Source: Nitrobacter vulgaris
Lineage (GTDB): Bacteria > Pseudomonadota > Alphaproteobacteria > Rhizobiales > Xanthobacteraceae
Assembly: GCF_002028545.1 (NCBI RefSeq)
Contig: NZ_MWPQ01000026.1
Location: 63,915 to 127,914, forward strand
DNA: 64,000 nt
Reading direction: 5' to 3'
The notes beneath the pieces are model-generated. The model was given only the letters and a program-made list of their open reading frames with translations. It was not told where the DNA came from and did not search any database. Of the stretch, positions 57,464-64,000 are shown one piece after another. The translations under genes were made by a program, and so were the position numbers. Each line of letters opens with the position of its first letter. Positions within the stretch are counted from its first letter, which is position 1.

Positions 57464-57832
57464 ATGACAATGCACGAAAGACAGGCGCTTGACGCCTTCG
57501 CCGCGCTCGCGCAAGAAACGAGGCTCCGCATCATCCGTCTTCTGGTGAAAGCGGGTCGCGAAGGGATGTCCGCTGGCGCCATCGGAGAAGCGATGGACAG
57601 CGCATCCTCCTCGCGCATGTCCTTTCACCTGAGTCATCTCGAACAGGCCGGGCTTGTCGAATCTTGGCGCGAAGGGCGGTCGATCATCTACAGCGCGGCC
57701 TTAGTGACGCTCTCCAATCTTGTCGAATTCCTCATGCGCGACTGCTGCCAGGGCCATCCCGAGGTGTGCAATCCGGCCGTCGCCGCGCTGTCCTCGTGTT
57801 GCGAACCTGAGAAAGGTGCTTCCAATGTCTGA
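57464..57832 (+). CDS. arsR: ArsR-family arsenical repressor
   Basis: 122 residues; ATG at 57464, with another ATG two codons later. Winged-helix fold: RLRIIRLLVKAGREGMSAG..., recognition helix SSSRMSFHLSHLEQAGLV, wing SWREGRSIIYSA. The usual CxCxxC pair of the E. coli-type repressor in the DNA-binding helix is missing; instead cysteines cluster at the C-terminus (RDCCQGHPEVC and SSCCEP), reminiscent of repressors that sense arsenite through a C-terminal Cys triad. A strong palindrome sits immediately upstream and leaves no room for a normal ribosome site, so it may be translated from a leaderless or very short leader mRNA. First gene of arsR-arsC-ACR3. Confidence 0.9.
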   Translation: MTMHERQALDAFAALAQETRLRIIRLLVKAGREGMSAGAIGEAMDSASSSRMSFHLSHLEQAGLVESWREGRSIIYSAALVTLSNLVEFLMRDCCQGHPEVCNPAVAALSSCCEPEKGASNV

Positions 57833-57877
57833 TGCAGATCAGTCCTCGCCTCGCAACAGCGCGGCGTGAGGTCGATC

Positions 57878-58303
57878 ATGGACGTCATCATCTATCACAA
57901 CCCCGACTGCGGCACGTCGCGCAATACGTTGGCGATGATCCGCAATTCCGGCATCGAGCCGCATGTCGTCGAATATTTGAAGACGCCGCCGTCACGCACG
58001 CTGCTGACGCAACTCATCGCGCGCATCGGCATCTCCGCGCGGGCACTTCTACGCGAAAAGGGCACGCCTTACGCGGAGCTTGGCCTTGCCGATCCGAAAC
58101 TGACCGACGACCAGATTCTCGACGCCATGATGGCGCATCCGATTCTTATTAACCGGCCGATCGTCGTCAGCTCAAAGGGCGTGAAACTCTGCCGGCCGTC
58201 CGAAGAAGTTCTCAATTTGCTGCCGCCGCAGCAAGGCGAACTCACGAAGGAAGACGGTGAGCGCGTTGTCGACGAACGAGGTCGCCGCATCGCGACGGTG
58301 TGA
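57878..58303 (+). CDS. arsC: arsenate reductase (glutaredoxin-dependent type)
   Basis: 141 residues from ATG 57878 (GAGG seven bases upstream; a GTG four codons earlier is less likely). Catalytic Cys11 in HNPDCGTSRNTLAMIRNSG and the Arg-containing motif (FLRTPPxR equivalent EYLKTPPSRTLL; later INRPIVVSSKGVKLCRP) identify the E. coli-type ArsC, which reduces arsenate to arsenite with glutathione and glutaredoxin. gor earlier in the window could supply glutathione but is not linked. 45 bases separate it from arsR. Confidence 0.95.
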   Translation: MDVIIYHNPDCGTSRNTLAMIRNSGIEPHVVEYLKTPPSRTLLTQLIARIGISARALLREKGTPYAELGLADPKLTDDQILDAMMAHPILINRPIVVSSKGVKLCRPSEEVLNLLPPQQGELTKEDGERVVDERGRRIATV

Positions 58304-58312
58304 GGAAAAATC

Positions 58313-59368
58313 ATGTCTACTTTCGAACGCTATCTCACCTTCTGGGTCGCGCTCTGCATCGTCGTCGGCATCGCATTCGGCCATGTTATGCCAGGCGTGT
58401 TTCAGGCGATCGGCGTAGCGGAAATCGCCAAGGTCAACCTGCCGGTGGCCGTACTGATCTGGCTTATGGTCATTCCAATGCTGCTCAAGATCGACTTCGC
58501 CGCGCTCGGTGAGGTTGGCCGACACTGGCGCGGTATCGGCGTGACGCTGTTCGTCAATTGGGCGGTGAAGCCGTTCTCCATGGCTTTGCTCGGCTGGCTC
58601 TTCATCGGCTGGTTGTTCCGGTCCCTGCTGCCCGCCGACCAGATCGACAGCTATATCGCGGGCCTCATCATCCTCGCCGCCGCGCCTTGCACGGCGATGG
58701 TGTTTGTATGGTCGAATCTGACGAAGGGTGAACCGCATTTCACGCTGAGCCAGGTCGCGCTCAACGACGCGATCATGGTAGTGGCCTTCGCGCCGATCGT
58801 CGGGCTACTGCTAGGCCTGTCCGCGATCACCGTGCCGTGGGGCACGTTGATCTTATCGGTGGCGCTCTACATCGTCATCCCGGTGATTGTCGCGCAAATC
58901 ATCCGACGGCGTCTACTGTCGAGCGGCGGGCAGGCCGCGCTCGACAGGCTGCTCGCGAAGCTCGGGCCGGTCTCACTGGTATCGCTGCTGGCGACGCTGG
59001 TGCTGTTGTTCGGTTTCCAGGGCGAGCAAATCATGGCGCAGCCGATGGTGATCGCGCTGCTCGCCGTGCCGATCCTGATCCAGGTCTATTTCAATTCCGG
59101 GCTCGCCTATTTGCTCAATCGAATCTCGGGGGAGCAACATTGTGTCGCCGGCCCATCGGCCCTGATTGGCGCGTCCAACTTCTTCGAGCTGGCCGTTGCG
59201 GCCGCCATCAGCCTGTTCGGTTTCCATTCCGGCGCGGCGCTCGCGACCGTCGTCGGTGTGCTGATCGAAGTGCCGGTCATGCTCTCCGTCGTGTGGATCG
59301 TGAACCGCTCCAAAGGTTGGTACGAGCGCGACGGTAAGGCGGCGGCGGTTGTGGAGGCAAACCGTTGA
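58313..59368 (+). CDS. arsB: arsenite efflux permease ACR3
   Basis: 351 residues with ten predicted spans. The ACR3 signature AAAPCTAMVFVWSNLTKGEP contains the conserved Cys (near 126) needed for arsenite transport, and ALNDAIMVVAFAP and ASNFFELAVAAAI follow. It extrudes As(III) across the inner membrane. It follows arsC by nine bases with GAGG before the ATG. It is convergent with the RND pump gene, 76 bases apart. By sequence it is the ACR3 family, not the E. coli ArsB family; the symbol arsB is used in the broad sense. Confidence 0.94.
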   Translation: MSTFERYLTFWVALCIVVGIAFGHVMPGVFQAIGVAEIAKVNLPVAVLIWLMVIPMLLKIDFAALGEVGRHWRGIGVTLFVNWAVKPFSMALLGWLFIGWLFRSLLPADQIDSYIAGLIILAAAPCTAMVFVWSNLTKGEPHFTLSQVALNDAIMVVAFAPIVGLLLGLSAITVPWGTLILSVALYIVIPVIVAQIIRRRLLSSGGQAALDRLLAKLGPVSLVSLLATLVLLFGFQGEQIMAQPMVIALLAVPILIQVYFNSGLAYLLNRISGEQHCVAGPSALIGASNFFELAVAAAISLFGFHSGAALATVVGVLIEVPVMLSVVWIVNRSKGWYERDGKAAAVVEANR

Positions 59369-59444
59369 TGTTGCCAAAGCGGGCGGCCCAGGGCCGGAAT
59401 GGATTTCGGTCGGTCGGCACGGGGTTGCGGCCACGGCCCGCGCG

Positions 59445-62400
59445 CTATTCGGCCGCTTCCTTGATCGAGTTGTGGCTCGACAGGTTACGACCGCCACGGC
59501 TCCAGCGGGACAGCCAGTTGGAGAACTGGTCAAGATAGAGATAGACGACCGGCGTGGTGAAAAGCGTCAACGCCTGACTGACCAGAAGCCCGCCGACCAT
59601 CGCATAACCGAGCGGCTGACGAATCTCCGATCCAGCTCCGGTGCCCAACATCAGCGGCACGCCGCCGAGCATCGCGGCCATGGTCGTCATCATGATGGGC
59701 CGGAAGCGGAGCAGGGCGGCCTTGCGGATGGACTCTTCCGGTGACAAATGCTCCTCGCGCTCGGCCGCGATCGCGAAGTCAACCATCATGATGCCGTTTT
59801 TCTTGACGATGCCGATCAGCAGGATGATCCCGATCAGTGCGATCAGGCTGAAGTCGTAGCCGAACAGCATCAGCGTCGCGAGCGCGCCGACACCCGCCGA
59901 CGGCAGCGTCGACAGGATCGTGATCGGATGGATGTAGCTTTCGTAAAGAATGCCCAGGATCAAATATACGACGATGAGCGCGGCCAGGATGAGCAGCGGA
60001 ACGGTGCCGAGCGACTGCTGAAACGCCTGCGCGGTGCCCTGGAAGCTGCCGTTGAGGGTGGCGGGCGTACCGAGCTCTCGCATTGCATTCTGTATCGCGT
60101 CGGTTGCTTGTCCCAGCGCCACGCCTTGCGCGAGGTTGAAGCTGATGGTGATGGCGGGGAACTGGCCCTGATGGCTGATCGACAGTGGCCGCACCGGCAC
60201 GGTCGTCCACTTGGCGAAAACCGCCAGCGGGACCTGTTCGCCGGTGAGCGGCGACTTGACGTAGATCTTGTCCAGCGTGTCGACCTTGCCCTGCAAGTCG
60301 GGAAGGATTTCGAGAATCACGCGATAGGTGTTGAGCTGCGTGAAGTATTGCGCGACCTGCCGCTGTCCGAAGGCGTCGTAGAGCGTATCGTCGATGAGCT
60401 GCGGTGTGACGCCGTAGCGGGACGCCGCGTCACGGTCGATTGTGAGCGTTAGCGTGGTGCCGTTGGTCTGTTGGTCGGTGGCGACATCGCGCAGCTGCGG
60501 CAGCGTCTGCAGCTTCTTCAGAACCTTCGGCGCCCAGGTATTCAGCTCGTCGAGATCGGCGTCCTGAAGCGTATATTCGAATTGGGTGCGGGTCGCGCGG
60601 CCGCCGAGCCGGACGTCCTGCGAGGCCTGAAGAAACTGTCGCGCGCCTTCCACCTGCTCAAGCTTCGGCCGTAGCCGCTCGATCACTTGCTGCGCCGACG
60701 CATCGCGCTCCTCCCGCGGCTTCAGCGTGACGTACATGCGGCCGTTGTTGAGTGCGCTGCCGCCGCCGCCGATGAACATGGCGATGCTGTGCACGGCGGG
60801 ATCGGCCAACACGATCCCGCCGAGCTCCTCCTGCTTTTTCTTCATTTCCGCGAACGAGATGTCCTGCGCGGCCTCGGAGGTGCCGAGGATCATGCCGTTG
60901 TCCTGCTGCGGGAAAAACCCCTTCGGGATGATCACGAACAGGTAGATCGAGAGGCCGAGCGTCACGAAGAACACGAGAAGCGTGGTGCGTCGCCAGCGCA
61001 GCACGAGATCGAGACCGCAGCGATAGGCGTTGAGCAGCGCATCGAAACCGCGCTCGCTGAGTTGGTAGAGCCGACCGTGCTTCACGCTGTCATGACTGCG
61101 CAGGAAACGCGACGCCATCATTGGGGTCAGCGTCAGCGATACGACGAGCGACACGAAAATCGCCATTGCCAGCGTCACCGCGAACTCACGGAACAGCCGC
61201 CCGATGATGCCGCCCATCAGCAGCAGCGGAATCAGCACGGCAATCAGCGAAATGCTGATCGACATGATGGTGAAGCCGATCTCGCCCGCGCCTTTCAACG
61301 CCGCCGCCATCGGCTTTTTGCCCTGTTCAATATAGCGGCTGATGTTTTCCAGCACGACGATAGCGTCGTCGACGACAAAGCCGACCGAGATCGTCAGCGC
61401 CATCAGCGACAGGTTGTCGAGCGAATAGCCGAATGGCCACATCAGGGCGCATGCGCCGAGCAGCGCCAGCGGAACGGTGACGCTCGGGATGATGGTCGCC
61501 CAGAAGTTGCGCAAGAAAAGGAAGATCACCATGATGACGAGGCAGATGGTGATGAGTAGGGTGATCTGAACGTCTTCGATTGCGGCGCGAATGGTGGTGG
61601 TGCGGTCGCTGATGATCTTGATCTTGATCGCAGGCGGGATCGCCGCGATCAGTCTGGGCAACTCCGCTTTGATCCTGTCGACGGTGTCGATGACGTTGGC
61701 GCCCGGTTGCTTGAAAATGATGAGGAATACGCCGCGCTTGCCGTTCGCCCACGCCGCCTGCTTGTTGTCCTCGGGGCCTGTCACCGCCCGGCCGATGTCG
61801 CGCACGCGCAGCGGCGCTCCATTGCGATAGGCGATGATCACGTCGTTCCAATCCTTCGACGCGGTCAGCTGATCGTTGGCATAGATGGTGTAGCTGCGCG
61901 TTCCGCCGTCGATGCTGCCTTTGGGAGCGTTGACGGTCGTCAGGGTGATCTGGCTGCGGATGTCCTCGAGCGACAGGCCCTTGGCCACGAGCTTCGCCGG
62001 ATCGATCTGGATGCGGATCGCCGGTTTCTGCTGGCCGCCAACGAAGACCTGCGCGACGCCGGAAATCTGGCTGATCTGCTGCGCCATCTGGGCGTCTGTG
62101 TCGTCGCTCACCGTCGTCAGGGGCAGGGTGTCGGATGTTGCCGACAGCAACATGATGGGCGAGTCGGCGGGATTGACCTTGCGGTAGGTCGGCGGACTCG
62201 GAAGGTTCTTCGGCAACTGGCCGCTGGCGGCGTTGATTGCGCCCTGAATGTCGTTGGCCGCGCCGTCGATGTTGCGGTTGAGATCGAACTGGATTGTGAT
62301 CGACGTCGACCCGATCGAACTGGTCGATGTCATCTGCGCGATGCCGGGAATCTGCGCCATTTGCCGCTCGAGCGGCTGCGCCACCGACGACGCCATGGTT

Positions 62401-62576
62401 TCGGGGCTTGCGCCGGGCAGGTTCGCCTGGACCTGGATCGTGGGGAAATCGACCTGCGGCAACGGCGCGACCGGAAGCAGCGGGAAGGCTACCAGACCGA
62501 CAAACAGAATGCCCGCCATCAGCAACGATGTTCCGATGGGATAGCGAATAAACAGCGCAGAAATGCTGTCGTTCAT
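59445..62576 (-). CDS. RND multidrug efflux permease (MdtB/MdtC-like)
   Basis: 1043 residues, full-length HAE1-type RND inner-membrane pump: twelve spans, two large periplasmic loops and the TM4 proton-relay Asp pair in ISVGFVVDDAIVVLEN. The N-terminus (ALFIRYPIGTSLLMAGILFV, VAPLPQVDFPTIQV) and ASPETMASSVAQPLER resemble MdtB/MdtC rather than AcrB. E. coli has a B/C heteromeric pair; here there is a single permease. It pumps hydrophobic or anionic compounds by proton exchange; the substrates are unknown. It starts one base after the adaptor gene stop. Confidence 0.94.
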   Translation of the reverse strand: MNDSISALFIRYPIGTSLLMAGILFVGLVAFPLLPVAPLPQVDFPTIQVQANLPGASPETMASSVAQPLERQMAQIPGIAQMTSTSSIGSTSITIQFDLNRNIDGAANDIQGAINAASGQLPKNLPSPPTYRKVNPADSPIMLLSATSDTLPLTTVSDDTDAQMAQQISQISGVAQVFVGGQQKPAIRIQIDPAKLVAKGLSLEDIRSQITLTTVNAPKGSIDGGTRSYTIYANDQLTASKDWNDVIIAYRNGAPLRVRDIGRAVTGPEDNKQAAWANGKRGVFLIIFKQPGANVIDTVDRIKAELPRLIAAIPPAIKIKIISDRTTTIRAAIEDVQITLLITICLVIMVIFLFLRNFWATIIPSVTVPLALLGACALMWPFGYSLDNLSLMALTISVGFVVDDAIVVLENISRYIEQGKKPMAAALKGAGEIGFTIMSISISLIAVLIPLLLMGGIIGRLFREFAVTLAMAIFVSLVVSLTLTPMMASRFLRSHDSVKHGRLYQLSERGFDALLNAYRCGLDLVLRWRRTTLLVFFVTLGLSIYLFVIIPKGFFPQQDNGMILGTSEAAQDISFAEMKKKQEELGGIVLADPAVHSIAMFIGGGGSALNNGRMYVTLKPREERDASAQQVIERLRPKLEQVEGARQFLQASQDVRLGGRATRTQFEYTLQDADLDELNTWAPKVLKKLQTLPQLRDVATDQQTNGTTLTLTIDRDAASRYGVTPQLIDDTLYDAFGQRQVAQYFTQLNTYRVILEILPDLQGKVDTLDKIYVKSPLTGEQVPLAVFAKWTTVPVRPLSISHQGQFPAITISFNLAQGVALGQATDAIQNAMRELGTPATLNGSFQGTAQAFQQSLGTVPLLILAALIVVYLILGILYESYIHPITILSTLPSAGVGALATLMLFGYDFSLIALIGIILLIGIVKKNGIMMVDFAIAAEREEHLSPEESIRKAALLRFRPIMMTTMAAMLGGVPLMLGTGAGSEIRQPLGYAMVGGLLVSQALTLFTTPVVYLYLDQFSNWLSRWSRGGRNLSSHNSIKEAAE

Positions 62577-62577
62577 C

Positions 62578-63726
62578 CTAGTCGCCCGATGACTCGGAGC
62601 TCGCGATTGTCGCCGTCACGACCGATCCTGGTTGAACCCGATACTGTCCGGCGACAATAACACGCTCTCCCGGAGCGAGCCCTTTTTTGATGATGGTTTC
62701 GCCGTCGATCGACTTGCCAACCTTGATCTTGCGAAACTCAGCTTTGTTGTCTTCCTTGACCACGTAAGCATAAAGTCCGTCGGTTCCATGCTTGACCGCG
62801 TCATCGGGAGCCACGACGGCATCCTTCGTCGTGGACACTAGCAGACGGGTCGAGACCGATTGCCCGGGCCACAGGATATGATCCTTGTTCTCGAAAACCG
62901 CCTTGAGGCGGATAGTCCCGCTCGCGGTGTCGACCTGATTGTTAATTAGCGTCAGCGTTCCCTCGGAAAGCATCCTCTTGCCGTCGGGTGAGTACGCGAC
63001 CGTCTTCGGCGAACCGGCCGCGATGGCATCCTTGATTTGCGGCAGTTGATCTTCCGGCGCGGTAAAAATCACGGCGATCGGCTCGATCTGCGCGATGGTG
63101 ACGATGCCGGTCTGGGTTGAGGCATTGACGATGTTGCCCCGATCGACAAGACGGAAACCGGTGACGCCCGCAATCGGCGCACGGATGCCGGTGTAGTCAA
63201 GTTGGGTCTGTGCATTGGCAATCGCGGCTTCGTCCGCAGCGATCTGTGCGTTGAGCTGCTGCACCATCGAACGCTGAGTGTCGGTCTGCTTCCGCGTCGC
63301 GAATTCGCCGAGCTTGGTATAGCGCTGCAGGTCGAGTTCGGCGTTGGCCAGATTGGCTTCATCTTGCGCTTTCTTGGCCTTGGCCTGGTCGAGCGCGGCC
63401 CGGTACGGCCGCGGATCGACCAGGGCGAGCAGGTCGTTCTTTTCGACCAGCTCGCCCTCCTTGAAGGCGATCCGGTCGATCTGACCATCGACACGCGTGC
63501 GGACCACGACGGTGTTGAATCCCTGCACGGTTCCAAGTCCGGTCAGATAGATCGGGAAATCACCTTTGCGTACGGTTGCGATCCTGACCGGAACCGGCGG
63601 AACCTGTGCAGCGTTTCTGGTAGGCTCGTTGTGCTTTCCCGTACCGTGGTGCCACAGCGCGTAGCCGCCCATCACAGCGATCACCGCGACGAGGGACGTC
63701 CAACCGACAATTCGCGACCGGGACAT
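62578..63726 (-). CDS. RND efflux periplasmic adaptor (MdtA-like)
   Basis: 382 residues from ATG 63726; an upstream in-frame extension to 63945 is not conserved. One N-terminal membrane anchor (about 5-25) leads to the adaptor fold: lipoyl half-motifs (VRTRVDGQIDRIAFKEGELVE), a coiled-coil hairpin (RAALDQAKAKKAQDE...), the second lipoyl half (TGIRAPIAGVTGFRLVDRGN) and beta-barrel and membrane-proximal domains. It links the RND pump to an outer-membrane channel, which is not in the window. First gene of the two-gene unit; the 274 bases from 63727 to the right edge hold its presumptive promoter and nothing else I can identify. Confidence 0.92.
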   Translation of the reverse strand: MSRSRIVGWTSLVAVIAVMGGYALWHHGTGKHNEPTRNAAQVPPVPVRIATVRKGDFPIYLTGLGTVQGFNTVVVRTRVDGQIDRIAFKEGELVEKNDLLALVDPRPYRAALDQAKAKKAQDEANLANAELDLQRYTKLGEFATRKQTDTQRSMVQQLNAQIAADEAAIANAQTQLDYTGIRAPIAGVTGFRLVDRGNIVNASTQTGIVTIAQIEPIAVIFTAPEDQLPQIKDAIAAGSPKTVAYSPDGKRMLSEGTLTLINNQVDTASGTIRLKAVFENKDHILWPGQSVSTRLLVSTTKDAVVAPDDAVKHGTDGLYAYVVKEDNKAEFRKIKVGKSIDGETIIKKGLAPGERVIVAGQYRVQPGSVVTATIASSESSGD

Positions 63727-64000
63727 GATGCTTGCGCCTAGGAAATTAGAGGCTTTCAAAAAATACTCGCGCCGCCGTGGTATATCCGTGCGTATTGCGT
63801 GTAAACACACCATCCCTTGAAGTTCTAAGCAATCTGAAAGCTTTGGACGCTGTCGACCCACGCGGGGCGCGCCGATCTTGAAGGCGGTGGCGCCCGTGTT
63901 CCGTCTTTTTTCTGATAGCGGAGCATGGTAGGAGTGCCCGTACACGCAGCCTGTTTTTCGATCTGGACGGCGCTACAGAGCCTTGTCGAACGCTTTGGGC

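Noticed and set aside
57825..57869. 14-codon frame (ATG overlapping the arsR stop) between arsR and arsC
   Set aside because: Too short and without any family signal; the overlap may be chance, though it could be a leader peptide.
56891..59368. Classical genomic island inserted at the 3' end of tRNA-Gln
   Set aside because: The tRNA 3' end faces the HerA-like gene, not the recombinase remnant and ars genes, and I found no duplicated tRNA end.
60687..61559. 290-codon plus-strand frame inside the RND permease
   Set aside because: His/Arg/Glu-rich shadow; the minus-strand permease is full-length and motif-complete.
1..64000. CRISPR arrays, rRNA, intact IS elements or prophage
   Set aside because: I saw no regularly spaced repeats, rRNA sequence, complete transposase or phage structural gene on either strand.

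Overview
The window is a chromosomal segment of an alphaproteobacterium, most likely of the Bradyrhizobium/Nitrobacter/Rhodopseudomonas/Afipia family (Nitrobacteraceae). This rests on the acpXL-fabZ-fabF2-fabF1-lpxXL very-long-chain lipid A cluster, an Atm1-type ABC exporter, a DUF2865 protein, a class II DAHP synthase, a GC-rich sequence and a dispersed intergenic repeat of a kind I associate with this family. Nitrobacter is a guess from gene content and repeat style; the sequence alone does not settle the genus. Almost all genes are ordinary chromosomal genes. I see no CRISPR array, no intact insertion sequence and no rRNA, and one tRNA.

Layout. (1) 1-14920: an alpha-glucan/trehalose cluster. 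On the minus strand run glgE, treS fused to maltokinase, glgB, glgX, treZ and, after a 190-base gap, glgP (cut by the left edge). malQ is divergent on the plus strand. Three junctions are 4-base ATGA overlaps. The glgE-malQ intergenic region carries two back-to-back GGAAC-N17-GTT elements that look like general-stress (EcfG-type) promoters. (2) 15040-20175: a retropepsin-like protease, a PleC/DivJ-like histidine kinase, a beta-hydroxyacid dehydrogenase, a VOC protein and the Mrp/ApbC Fe-S carrier. (3) 20363-23843: a TRAP transporter with a Tat-exported TakP-like binding protein, convergent with its DctQ/DctM membrane genes. (4) 24312-40987: central metabolism (moaA, gph, rpiA, DUF2059, gor, class II DAHP synthase, nadE), two exported family-specific proteins, cysS with a tiny membrane protein, a GNAT enzyme and cimA, a LOG-family hydrolase and the Atm1-like exporter. 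(5) 41106-49762: psd-pssA, an isolated motA/motB-like pair, kup, a rhodanese, an aminotransferase and a polyamine-type binding protein. (6) 49812-54029: the very-long-chain fatty acid/lipid A cluster. (7) 54219-59368: a small membrane protein, a HerA-like ATPase, tRNA-Gln(CUG), the tail of a degraded tyrosine recombinase and an arsR-arsC-ACR3 arsenic resistance operon. (8) 59445-63726: an RND efflux pump with its adaptor.

How the genes work together. The sugar cluster can convert trehalose to maltose, then maltose-1-phosphate, then linear glucan (TreS/maltokinase and GlgE), branch it (GlgB), and break it down or recycle it (GlgX, GlgP, MalQ). TreZ releases trehalose but its usual partner TreY is not in view. 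psd and pssA make phosphatidylethanolamine. The acpXL cluster would make and attach a C26-C28 chain to lipid A; one of its two ketosynthases (FabF2) has lost the catalytic residues and contains no cysteine, which suggests a chain-length-factor-like partner. Points most worth a second look are the divergent stress promoters, the cysteine-free FabF2, the dispersed repeat family, the recombinase remnant beside the ars operon, the composition break inside cysS and the structured gph-moaA intergenic region.
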